From: Aselliscus stoliczkanus | Taxonomy: Eukaryota; Chordata; Mammalia; Chiroptera; Hipposideridae | Length of the DNA: 64,000 nucleotides | NCBI GenBank assembly: GCA_033961575.1 | Contig: CM066733.1 | Location: 63,858,921 to 63,922,920, forward strand | Direction of reading: 5' to 3' | In this document: in pieces, positions 10,196-20,760 of the stretch | Numbering within the stretch: position 1 is the stretch's first letter | How the letters are laid out: the number at the start of each line of letters is the position of its first letter | The notes under the pieces: generated by a model | Seen by the model: only the letters and a program-made list of their open reading frames with translations | Told to the model about the DNA's origin: nothing | Databases searched by the model: none | Translations under genes and position numbers: made by a program

Positions 10196-10630
10196 TAAAA
10201 GTAAAACATAATTTTATAAAAGGCACACATCCATTGTAACAATTCAGACAATACAGAGGAGAACAAAGAAGAGTATTAAACCCACCCAAAATTCCACCCC
10301 CAGGAGATATTTTGGCAGCTACTACTTGAACCATCTGTGTCTCTATACAAATGCACCTATGTGTGTGCAATTCTGCTTAATTGTGATCATATAATGCCTA
10401 CCGTTCTGTAGCCTGTTTTGTTTTTGAACTTGATAGTAGATGGAAAAAAATAGATATCATATATGAAGCATATCTTTTCTTTGTGCTTCTCATTCTTCAG
10501 TTATAAGCAAGGCTGTAATAACTATACCTGGGGCATACGTGATTTGAGCTTCCGTAGTTTTGGTGCTAAGGTTAATTCCTAGAGGTGTGATTGCTGGGTC
10601 CAAGGACCTATGCTCCCACTTCCTGTTTTA
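10196..10630 (-). repeat. Old L1 3' fragment, antisense
   Basis: The stretch includes 'acacatccattgtaacaatt', a 'tagatggaaaaaaatagata' block and, near its end, 'attcctagaggtgtgattgc' then 'tgggtccaagg'. This is the reverse complement of L1M-type 3' regions, where gattgctgggtc is a recurring landmark. It is diverged. Confidence 0.55.
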
Positions 10631-11734
10631 GGTTGCTGCTCTCGCTTCATCAAGGTATAAAAAGGGAGAAACGAATGAATAGTAGGGGCCTCGAGTGATT
10701 CTCCTGAAGAACCTGGAAAAAGGGGGAAATGAAAACAAGGCTGCCTTCTGAAGGTTAAACTTTAATATCAGCACACAGTGGGCCAGAAGGGAGATGTGCA
10801 AAGCCACCTCGAAGAGGCAAATCTTGGATGGTCATTCAAATGGTACGTTCGTCTGGGTCTGGCCACAAAACAGAGCCATCTATGTTTTTCACACATAGGG
10901 GGTGTCATTCAGGAATTGGAAACAAGGCTGTTTGAAAGGCTGGAGGAGCGTGGTGAGGAAGGTATGGTTACGGGGAAGCACTGCCAGCCCTGGGCTGGAG
11001 GAGCCAAGGGGGGCCCAGGACCAGCATGATTCCACAGCCGGCTTACAGCTGAGTTGCTTCAGCAGGAACCCAAGAGTAACAGGGCCAGGCGATCGCCCCT
11101 TGCCACTGCAGCCCCTGCTACCATCACCCTCAGATGTCATTAGTGCTGTCACTGGAGATCAGAAGGAAAGAGGAAGAGAGTTGTCTCTCTCCTCTCCCCA
11201 CCTTCCATCCCCTCCAGTGTCTCCTTTTCCCAGAACCTAGCTGGAAGCCTAGTAGAGGGAGTCTAGGAAAAGCAGTTTGTGAGGCCACAAACCCCATCAC
11301 ACAGAACAGAGCAAAGAAGGGTGGGAACTCAGCTGACAGTAAATAGGCAAATGATGAGCTGAGCCAAAGCAGTGGTCTATCTAAAGATAGCAGCTGTCTG
11401 TCAGAGAGCAGGTTTGGTCAGGCATGAGTGCACCAATGGCTGCAGTGCCCATGGCTGCAGAAGAGGGCTTGACCCTCTGCCCCCAGCCAGAGGTGGACAC
11501 AGGCACCCTGACTCTCTCATCTGATGCAGCTCAACATTTGACAGTGCAGCAATGGGAGACTATCCCCGAGAGATGACTCTGTTGCAGAGTGCACATGGGT
11601 CAGGTTTTTGAGTTCTTGGTGGTCTGATAGGCCCTGGATGATAACAGGTATGCCAGTGTTTGTTGCCACCCTGGGCAACAGGAAGCCAGCACTGGGACTT
11701 GCCCTTGGCCATGTTGCTTTATCTAAAGGACATT
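10631..11734. other. No recognisable gene or repeat
   Basis: Open frames at 10778-11029, 10902-11240 and 11134-11346 overlap each other in different frames and resemble nothing known. No splice, promoter or polyadenylation context was seen. Confidence 0.4.
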
Positions 11735-11965
11735 TGCACTGACGTTTATCAGGCTCCTATCAGGTATCTGGCCCTGTATTGTGCATTCTGTATATGGGAT
11801 CTCATTTATTTCTCACAGCAACCCTGTAAGCAAGGGCTTATAAGCCCATTTCATTGATCAGGAAATCGAGGCACAAAAAGATCATGTGACTTGCCCATTG
11901 TCACACAGTTGGTAAGTGACAGAGCCTGGATTTCTCTGTCTCCAAGGCCCTGACTGTGCCACTGC
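11735..11965 (-). repeat. MIR, antisense
   Basis: The stretch reads 'gggatctcatttatttctca' then 'cagcaaccctgtaagcaagg', 'atcaggaaatcgaggcacaa' and 'gtcacacagttggtaagtga', the MIR core reversed, ending in the tRNA-like head region. Confidence 0.75.
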
Positions 11966-13724
11966 AAGGGGCTGCCTCTCATGGTGGACTTCTCCCTTTC
12001 AGAAGTAGATGAGAGACCAGGGATTGCTGAGCTGCCTTTGGCTGGTGACTGTCCCTTGGGTGGGGCGTGGGGGGTGGGCAGCAGAGTTGCTCTGGAAGTA
12101 ACAGGTCTCTGAAAAATGAGAAAAATGCCAGCAAACTGGAACAGTACACTGGAAAACAGGGGATCCTCCCCCCTCTCCTCCCTGCCCCTCCCCTGCCGGG
12201 CCGCAGCACCAATAAAGCAGTACTTATTGGGGGTGGGGAGAGAAAGAAAGACTGCACGAAAAGACAAGGTACAGGAAGGAGTGTTTGAGAAAAGACGCCA
12301 GGAAGGCTGTACCAACTTGGTGGCTCCACAGTAGCCATAATCTTCGGGTCCTTTAAGGTCAATGTCATTAATGCATTACATGTATAAGGTGACTTGGCCA
12401 TAATTGTACTCTCCTCCCTCCCCCCTTCACTCCTTATCCCCTCAGGCTACCTGACTTACACAACCAAGCCTGCTTAGAGAACCAGAAAATGCTAGCATTT
12501 CTGCAATTCCTGTGGCACCTACATTAGAGCTCCAGGGACATTCATTAAAGCCTTCTATAAAGCAAGGGCCCCAGCAAGCAGCAAGCCAGCTGACCCTACC
12601 CTTGGCTTTCATGGATGAGGCTGGCCAGGTACCCAGCGGGCGCAAACCATTTCCACAAACCCAATGTGCAAAGCCTCTGATGGGAGGCCACCAGGAGCTT
12701 CTTCCAAGGCTCTCGGCTCCAGCTTCTTTCTTCAAAACGCACCAAGGGCTGTCTCTGTTATTGCCCGCATGCTCTCTGGACCAGCCACCCCTTTCGACGG
12801 AACAGGCGCTGGACCCTGGTTCACCATGTCCCCTTATGCCCAGCACCATTCAGGCATGGAACTGGTGCTGAGTAAATGTTGATGGAGGGAGTGGTCCCTA
12901 GGGTTCCAGCCTGGCAGCGGTGGGCTCCACCCCTTGCTTCCTGAGGGCTGCTTGGACTGCCTGGATGGAGATGAAGACCTGTCTGTCGGCCAGTCTGGTG
13001 TTGGCCCAGAAGGGAAGGTCATGACGACCTGCCTCCGCTGCAGCTTCCAGCCCTCGCCTTTGCTTGTTTTCTGGGAGCCTCAGTGTCTGCCCACAATGGC
13101 ATGGCTCCTTCAGCGGCCGGGATTCTTGGCGTGGCGTGGGATGCATCGCCTGTTTCCGTGGTGAGCATGGCAGGGATGGCCGGTGCTCCACAAATGAGCA
13201 TTCTTCCCGGATCTCCCCCTGATCAGGGTTTGTGCCGTGTGACTCCACTCCCAAAGTGGGGTTTTCTGATGGTGGTGGTGGGGGGGAAGTGTCACCTTAA
13301 ACTTGGCTGTGCTTTTAAGTTGGAGTAAACAGATCTGACAGACTTTATCCATTCCTTTCTCCTCAATCCCATTTTGTTCCCCAAAGCGTTTGAAATGGCT
13401 ACATGGAATATCACATTTAGAAGGGTGCTTGAATAGCGTCGGGCCTGACCCTCTTCACTGTGTGTTGTCTAGGAAGCTTACCCAGGTAGAGGGACTTGCC
13501 CATGGGCGTGGCACAGATGTGGAACTGAGATGGTTTGGAGACTCATTCTCCTGACTCTTGTGTTCTTTCAACTGCAGCATTTCCTGTGTCCCTTTAAATG
13601 AATCTTTCCGATGGCCGGATGGGACTGCCTGGGACTCCCAGTCTATCTCCTTTGACACAGCCTGTACCCCTGAGAGTGGACACACACACTCAACATACAT
13701 GTGCACACACATGGAGGATGGATC
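11966..13724. other. Moderately GC-rich unique stretch
   Basis: Several overlapping open frames occur on both strands (for example 12442-12849 minus, 12512-12871 plus and 12898-13254 minus). None resembles a protein family and none has splice support. An L2/MIR-like terminus (ctggtgctgagtaaatgttg) is at about 12862-12881. Confidence 0.4.
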
Positions 13725-13738
13725 AAAAATTTTCAATG

Positions 13739-13847
13739 TGGGCCAGCCGAGTGGCACAGTGGTTAAGCGCTGGCTTGGGATGCCAGTGGCCCCGGTTCAG
13801 ATCCCACATATGAGGGCCAGTGACACTGTCCTCAAAAAAAAAAAAAA
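13739..13847 (+). mobile_element. tRNA-derived SINE (short family, copy 2)
   Basis: This copy has the family head (ggccagccgagtggcacagt), the 'ctggcttgggatgccag' arm, a B-box-like block and a 3' end 'gacactgtcctc' with an A tail of about 18 bases. The 14-bp target duplication 'aaaaattttcaatg' at 13725-13738 is repeated with one mismatch at 13848-13861. Confidence 0.92.
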
Positions 13848-13974
13848 AAAAATTCTCAATGGAATTTTTTTTTTTTTCCCCTAAACTGGAAGTCTGCAAC
13901 CAGATTCATAAGCTGTTCTTATTCAGCTTGGGAACAAAGAACAACTTTTACATTTTAAATTGCTGTGGAAAAAA

Positions 13975-14085
13975 AAAGAAAGGAAAGAAGGAATACATGA
14001 CAGAGACCGTATGTGACCTACAAAGCCAAAAATATTTACTATCTGACCCTTTGCAGCAAAAGTTTGCTAGTGCCTAGTCCGGATG
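13975..14085 (-). repeat. hAT-type DNA transposon fragment, antisense
   Basis: The blocks 'catgacagagaccgtatgtg', 'acctacaaagccaaaaatat' and 'ttactatctgaccctttgca' reverse-match a widespread mammalian hAT element (its sense text includes 'agggccagatagtaaatatt'). Confidence 0.6.
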
Positions 14086-17000
14086 CTCCTTTGATTGTTC
14101 ATCCATTGATGATGGTAAACAGTCTTCCCAGGGTACCAGAATCTCCCCTTTTCTAAGAAGATCTGGTCAACTTTACAGGGCTCTGACTCAGAAATTTAGA
14201 ATTTGCAGCTTTCTTTCTTCATCCATCAAATGCTTGTGACTTTTCTGAGTTGTGCCTTATTTTTGCTAGATTTTTCTCTTCTTAGGATAAACCATGCGGT
14301 GAACACTTTGTCAGGGAAGGTCAAAAGGTGACTTAGGGGGTGAAGCCTGGCCGTGGATGGACATTTACTGCTGGGACCCACATGGTGCTGGGAGGCAGGG
14401 CACCACTGCCCAGAAGCAACTTACAGATAACTTGACTAGGGCTGCCTGGAGGTGGGGGCTGAGAACAGACAGCTGCCCAGAGGGTGACCAGGAAACTTTC
14501 TTTCCCACCAAAGAAAAACACAAAGACACTTGTGACCTGAGTACTTCTATTTCCTCCCCACCATGCAGACTTCTCAACTAGTTCCTGTCTGTCCGGGCTA
14601 CTCATTTCTTTATAGTTACTGACCCAGAATAACCACAAATGGAGCCGGAAGCACATGATAACCCAATGAACTCTGCGTGGCCTTGGCCGGGCCGCTCCCA
14701 GTGCACATTCAAGTGCTGCCCTGGCCTCTCGCAGCAGGGAAGCAGCGGGCCAGCCAGCACCCAGCAGTGTCTGAAGCCCCAGCCTTGGGCTAGTTAATTC
14801 CACACTAGAAAGAGGAGGGGAGAAGTGACAGGCAGATGGGACTAGGAACACTCGAAACTGTCGGAGCCCTTCACAGTTGTTAAAGATTTATGGGCAGGCA
14901 GTTTGGAGTTTAAATACGAGATGACACCAAAAGCCTTTAATGTACAGCGGAGCTTAAAGCATGATCTGGGAGTAGAACATGGTCTCTGAACTCCCCTCTC
15001 CGAGATCTTAGAAGTTCCATTCTATTGACTCCAGGCAGGGCCATAGCCACAGTGCACTTCATGGGCTCATAAATATAATATTATTGGACCAAAAAACCCC
15101 AGTCCTTTTCCAACTGATTAGGCCCAGATTGGTCAACCCATAAATCAATGCTGAGTCAGAACTATAAAGTTGTGAATCAATGTGTCCCAGATCACGAAAT
15201 CGGAATGAAAAAGCTAGAATAAAGTAACTGGAGTTCTTCCAAGATCCTTCTTTTTCATCCCCTCCTCCCACCAGCTCCATATTCTAGTATGCTAATTTTA
15301 AAAGGCCTTTTTTTTTGTTCTCCCCTGCTCCTGGTTGTGGACAACATTTCAGGACGGGAAATTTAGTCTAAAAGTGAGGCTGTGGGAACAAGAGGCCATC
15401 CTGTTACATTTCTGGTCAGGACTAACCTGTGGCTTTCTTGCGTCTCCATGACCAGGGGTCTCTACCTGTGGCTGAGAGGTGATGGCATTTGTTGTCCATG
15501 TCATGGAAACAGGAAAGGAACAAGATGCCTCATGTGTGTCTGTAATAGAATGGGTGATCAGGTCACGTTTGGTCAACAAATGAGTGTTTGGGTTCAACTA
15601 ATTTAAGGGCTCTGAGCCCTTAAATTGAATCACTAAATATAATAATCAATTCTCCTCTTAGAACTACACATCAGGCTCAGAAATGCCATCTGGTAACCCT
15701 GTTTGGATCTGGGAGCTAGGGTTGTCTGCCGTGAATACTGCCCACTCATACTCAGAAAGCATCCTGTGCCCCCGGTTCCCCCGGCGTCCTAAAGCAAAGT
15801 TTGTTTTCTGAATCTCCCTTCTCCAAAATACACTCTCACCCTTTCACCTTCTTTTTGACAGTCCCATTTTGGGGACACACCATGCACACCCCCTTGCCCG
15901 TCCTAAGGGGTTTCTTTATTGTCAGGGGCCTGCTCTCCTGCAATGGAAGCTCTTACTATCCCCCAGTCATACTAAGGCTGAGCTAGCCTGTCATCTTCTC
16001 CCCTTTGACAGCACACACGTGTGGTCCCATACAAATTCCTTGAGCTGGTGACCTTCTGGTTTTCCCCAAACACAGACTCCAAGGGCTAGAAGGGACCTCA
16101 CCTACTTGTTTAGGGAAACTGAGGCCCATAGAAGGGTTCTCACTTATCTAACTTAGAACTCAGGCTTCTTGTAACACATTTTTCTTCTTCCTCATGTGGG
16201 CCTTATGCTGGCTGCATTCTGCTTCGTCTCCCTTGTGCAGAAGGAAGGTCCTTGCCAGGTTCCCCCGAAGCTAGTCTTAAAGCACCATTTCTGTACAGAT
16301 GGCTGTTTCCTTTGGATACTTTCATTTTCTCTGTATTTTCCTCTCTCCTTGCTATGACTTACAAGACCATGAAAAGACAAGCCCAAGACCCCAGAGGAAA
16401 AATTCTCCATTCCAGTCTGTGCCTCTAAGGAGGAAGGGAGCTGAATCACAGTGCTGTTTGACAAATGAGCTCCATTTTGGTATTTTACCACCAGTGGTCA
16501 TAGAAACCCTGCAGGATGTGTCCAGGGAAATAGATTTTGTAGGGCTAGCTAAATCCATACCACCCACTGCACAAGAGCAGCACTGTGCAGAAAAGGCAGC
16601 TTTGAAATGGGTTTAGTTTTATGGTAGTTCCAAGTTTAGGTGAAGAGCCAAGTTCAGGTGAGGGGACATTTTTTCAGCGGAAAGATTTGTATTCCTCCTC
16701 CTTACTCATGAAACCTTTGTCATCCTGGCTTTTCCACATCTTAAAATCCTGACATTGCCTCTCTACTTTCTGGGAAGACACTCAACTCCCCAAATAAGAA
16801 ATAATATGATCATGCTGCTTAGACATAACTGTTTCAGCAGACCTGTGAGTGGGTGTGAATTTGACAAACTCTAGGGCCTAGAGAATCCCTTTCAGCCACT
16901 TAATGCTTCTTTTAACCTCTAGGTTGGAGGGCCCAAGGAGAGGGGATGGAAAGATTATAAAAATGAAACTAATTCTTCTCCACTCCTGTATCCATGCCCC

Positions 17001-17431
17001 TTTGCCATGTAACTATGTTTTGCCCTCCATGGCTGCTTCTGGGCTTACTCATGAACTTGTTTTGACTAACTGAATAAAGTGGAAATGTGTATTTGTTCTA
17101 AACCTTGAACTCAAGAGGTCTTGCATGTTTCCTCTTGCTCTCTTGTGCATCTGTCATTGCCATGACAACATGCTTGAGCTAGCCTGCTGGAGGAGGAGAT
17201 ACTGAGGAACAGAGCCGAGTGACCCAACCAAAGCCAGTCTAGATCAGCCAATAGCTGGCCAATCCCCAGACATGTGAACAAGCCCAGTCAAGATTAGTTA
17301 GCAGAGACACTTAGCTGACCCGCAGCTGACCCTGTGTTTAATGTTGCATGTCATTGAGGTTTCATGATGGTAAGGCAGCATTATTATGAGAATAGATGAT
17401 TGATATGGGGAATTACCCCATATATTTTTTT
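14086..17431. other. Long unique stretch without a supported gene
   Basis: About 3.3 kb with no confidently recognised repeat or exon. The 172-codon antisense open frame at 14333-14851 has no recognisable domain. A MIR-like residue (cctacttgtttagggaaact, then gaggccca) lies near 16101-16128. AATAAA at 17073-17078 has no gene upstream that I can support. Confidence 0.4.
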
Positions 17432-17668
17432 TCTTTTTAAAAATTTTTATTGGGGAACAGTGGGTTTTTCCAGGACCCCTCAACTCCAAGTCAAGTAGTT
17501 GTTTCATAATTGTGGAGGGCATTTTTCCAGGACCCATCAGCTTCACATCAAATAGTTGTTTCAATTTAGTTGTGGAGGGCACATCTCAGTGGCCTATGTG
17601 GGGACCGAACCAGCAACCTTGGTGTTATGAGCACTGCACTCTAACCAACTGAGCTAACTGGCCACTCT
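17432..17668 (-). mobile_element. Long-type tRNA-derived SINE, antisense (copy a)
   Basis: On the minus strand it begins with a tRNA-like head whose complement here reads 'ctctaaccaactgagctaac', passes through the repeated unit 'gttgtggagggca' and ends at 'ttattggggaacagtg' plus 'aaatttttat'. The central unit (aggacccatcagctccaagt type) is present twice in tandem, at 17472 and 17529. No clear target duplication was found. Confidence 0.8.
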
Positions 17669-18197
17669 TCCTCCCGCCATGCTTTTTATCACTTTTTTTT
17701 TTCTTGTTTCCATCAACTGGTCACATACACTATCTGATCTACACTGTTAGGTGTCCATTTTTTTCCCAATATCCATTTTTTTCCTTCTTGCTTACTAACA
17801 GAACCATGTGCCCAGCCAAGAAATCATACATTTCCCTCCCAGCTTCCCTTGCAGAAAGGAGTTGTCATGTGATACTTTTCTGACCAATGAGAAGTAAGTG
17901 AAGTAATGAGTAGAGCTCCCTGAAAGGGGGTGGGGATTCCCTCTCTCTTTCTCCTTTCTGCGTGGAATGAGAATGAAATGCTGGAGAGTATTAGGACCCT
18001 GAGGTGACAGCATAAGCTAAGATTGGCTGAGAGGAAAGGCAAAAAGAGCTTGGGCTTCTGATAGTATGGCCACAGTGCTAGCACTATACCAGTCTTAGAA
18101 AGCTTTCTTTATGGACTTCTGGTTACACGAAAAAAAATTATTACAACTTCTAAATTATTTATACTGCTGCTTTTCAGGCTTCTCTTATAGCTTATTG
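17669..18197. other. No recognisable gene or repeat
   Basis: Antisense open frames at 17795-18013 and 17824-18084 are overlapping shadows. At 17705-17800 the text resembles an eroded repeat tail, but the family is unclear. Confidence 0.35.
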
Positions 18198-18289
18198 TAT
18201 GTCTTTTTTTTAAAAAAAGATTTTTATTAAAATATAGCTAACATACAATACTATTTTAGTTTTAGGTATACACAATGGTTATTCAATAT

Positions 18290-18985
18290 TTATATACCAA
18301 AGAAGTGGTCATCATGAAAAGTCCAGCAACCATCTGACACCATACTATGCTATCACAATATTATTCACTATATTCCCTATGCTGTACATTACATCCCCAT
18401 GACTTATTTGTTTTATATCTGGAAATTTGGACCTCTTATTCACCTTCACCTTTACCCACCCCCCCCATTTTTTTTTTGAGGGCAGTGTCACTGGCCCTCA
18501 TATGTGGGACCCAAATCGGGGCCGCTGGCTTCCCAAGCCAGCACTTAACTACCACACCACTCAACTGGTCCTACCCCCCTTTTTAAATTTTCCAATTACA
18601 GTTGACATTCAATATTATTTTATATTAATTTCAGGTGTACAGCATAGTGGTTAGACATTTGTGTAATTTAAGAAATGACCCCCCTGACTAGTCTAGTACT
18701 CACCTGACACTATACATTGTTCTTACTATATTATTGACTGTATTCCTTATGCTTTACTTTATGTCCCCATGATGATTTTATAACTACCAATTTGTACTTC
18801 TTAGTGCTTTCACCATTTTCACCCTGTCCCTCGACTCCCTCCCATCTATCACCCCAATAAATCTAGTACCCATCTGACACCATACATAGTTATTACAATT
18901 ATTGAGTATATTCTTTATACTATACCCTACATCCCTGTGACTGCTTTGTAACAACCAGTTTGTACTTCTTAATCCCTTCCCCTTT
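18290..18985 (-). repeat. Three imperfect copies of an L1 3' UTR unit
   Basis: A unit of roughly 130-170 bases recurs at about 18325-18460, 18690-18845 and 18865-18985. Each copy has 'catctgacaccata' or a variant, then a 'tattccctatgctgta'-like block, 'acatccccatgac' and 'caatttgtacttctta'. The L1 copy at 31260-31500 has the same unit only once. Confidence 0.65.
18468..18571 (-). mobile_element. tRNA-derived SINE (short family, copy 3), antisense
   Basis: This is the reverse complement of the short SINE: T tract, 'gagggcagtgtcactggcc', 'ctggcttcccaagccag' and 'actcaactggtcc'. The C-rich flanks (tacccaccccccc before, tacccccc after) look like the target duplication. It is inserted in the L1 3' UTR and so is younger than the L1. 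Confidence 0.85.
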
Positions 18986-19367
18986 TTCATCCATTCCCAA
19001 TCCCTACTCTCATGTAGCAACCATCAAAATGTTCTCTGTATCTAGGAGTTTGTTTCAGTTTTGTTTGTTTATTTTGTCCTTTATATTTCACATATAAGGG
19101 AAATCACATTGCATCCATCTTTTGTTGTCTGACATACTTCACTCAGCACAGTACCCTTTAGCTCCATCTGTGTCACTGCAGTGTCACCCATTCCCTTCCA
19201 CGGTCAAGCAGTATTTCATTGTATATATGTACCACATACTCTTTATCCATTCATCCATTGATGGATACCCAGGATGCCTCCACATATTGACCATTGTAAA
19301 CAATGCTGCAATAAACATATGGATGCATATGTCCCCTCAAAGTAGCATTTTGAATTTCTTCAGATAA

Positions 19368-19673
19368 TTACCCAGAAGTCGGATTACTGGGTTCTTCTTT
19401 GCCACTTGTTATAGCCTTTGTTTTAAAGTCTGTTTTCTCTGGTATAAGTATTGCTACCTCAGCTTTTTTGTTTGTTTCCATTTTCATGAAATATCTTTTC
19501 CCCATCCTTTTACTTTCAGTCTTATGTGTATCTTTTGATCTGAAGTGAGTCTCTTGTAGGCAGCATATGTAAAGGTCTTGTTTTCTTGTCCATTCAGGCA
19601 CCCTATTTTTTGATTGGAGCTTTTTATACATTTACATTGAAAGTAATTGTTAACAGATATGTAATTATTGCCA

Positions 19674-19690
<17 letters not shown>
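19368..19690 (-). pseudogene. Fragment of L1 ORF2 endonuclease domain
   Basis: The minus-strand frame contains the segment KQDLYICCLQETHFRSKDTH followed by a KKAEVAIL segment, landmarks of the N-terminal apurinic-type endonuclease domain of L1 ORF2. It starts near 19690 and is cut at about 19393, where the sequence jumps to L1 3'-region text (cagaagtcggattactggg on the plus strand). Only about 100 codons remain of a protein that is normally well over 1,000, so it is not functional. Confidence 0.85.
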
Positions 19691-19722
<32 letters not shown>

Positions 19723-19775
19723 ACCATCAAAATGTTCTCTGTATCTAGGAGTAAATGTTCTCTGTATCTAGGAGT

Positions 19776-19835
<60 letters not shown>
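19679..19835. repeat. (TA)n microsatellite with an inserted duplicated segment
   Basis: Two pure TA runs (19679-19720 and about 19777-19834) flank a 56-base non-TA island. The island begins 'caaccatcaaaatgttctct', an exact copy of L1 3' UTR text at 19018-19049, and its last part (aatgttctctgtatctagga) is repeated in tandem. Confidence 0.95.
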
Positions 19836-19837
<2 letters not shown>

Positions 19838-19849
19838 AATATTTAGGAA

Positions 19850-20760
19850 GTGCCTTTCACATTCCTTGTAATACGGGTTTGGTAGTGAAGAACTCCATCA
19901 GTTTTTTTCTTCTCTGGGAAGCTCTTTATCTGTTATTTGATTCTGAATGATAGCTTTGCTGAGTAGAGAACTCTTGGTTGTAGGTCCCTACTTTTCATCA
20001 CTTTCAATATTTCCTGCCAATCACTTCTGGCCTGCAAAGTTTCTGTTGAGAAATCAGCTGACCATCTTATGGGAGCTCCCTTGTAGGTAACTAATTACTT
20101 TTCTCTTGCAGCTTTTAGATTCTCTCTTTGTCTTTAACTTTTGACATTTCAAATATGATGTGTCTTGGTGTGGGCCTTTATGGATTCATCTTGTTTGGGA
20201 CTCTCTGTGCTTCCCGGGCTTGCGTGCTATTTCCTTCACCAGGTTACGGAAGTTTTCTGTTGTCATTTCTTCAAGTAGATTCTCAATTCCTTGCTCTCTC
20301 TCTTCTTCTGGTACCCCTATGATGTGAATGTTGCTATGCTTGTGTTATCCTAGAGGCCTCTTAAACTCTCCTCATTTTTTTGATTTTTTTTTTTTTTTGC
20401 TATTCTGATTGGGTATTTTTTGCTAACCCATCTTCCAAATCACTGATTTGCTCCTGTACATCCAGTCTGCTGGTGATTCTTTCTAGTGCATTCTTCATTT
20501 CAGTTATTGTATTTTTCACTTCTGACTGGTTCTTTTTTTATGTTTTTTATGCCTTTTTTTTATGTCCTTTGTTGAACTTCTCACTAAGTTCCTTGAGCAC
20601 CCTTATAACCATTGTTTTGAACTCTATCTGGTAGGTTGCTTGCCTCCATTTTGTTTAGTTCTTTTTCTGGAGTTTTCTCCTGTTCTTTCATTTGGGGTGT
20701 ATTTCTTTGTTTCCTTACCTTGGCTGCCTCTCTGTTTGTTTCTATGTATTAGGTAGATCT
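19850..20760 (-). pseudogene. L1 ORF1-related region, broken
   Basis: Read on the minus strand, the text contains degraded ORF1-like stretches, including a segment that reads EFKTMVIRVLKELSEKFNK with frameshifts around it. This corresponds to the coiled-coil part of the ORF1 RNA-binding protein. Stop codons and frame breaks exclude function. The plus strand here is T-rich and gives several short artefactual open frames. Confidence 0.65.

Noticed and set aside
12442..13352. Cluster of overlapping open frames on both strands suggesting a small gene
   Set aside because: Frames overlap in every direction as expected for a GC-leaning stretch, with no protein resemblance or consistent splice sites.
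14333..14851. 172-codon antisense open frame
   Set aside because: No recognisable domain, no splice or polyadenylation context, and competing frames on the other strand.
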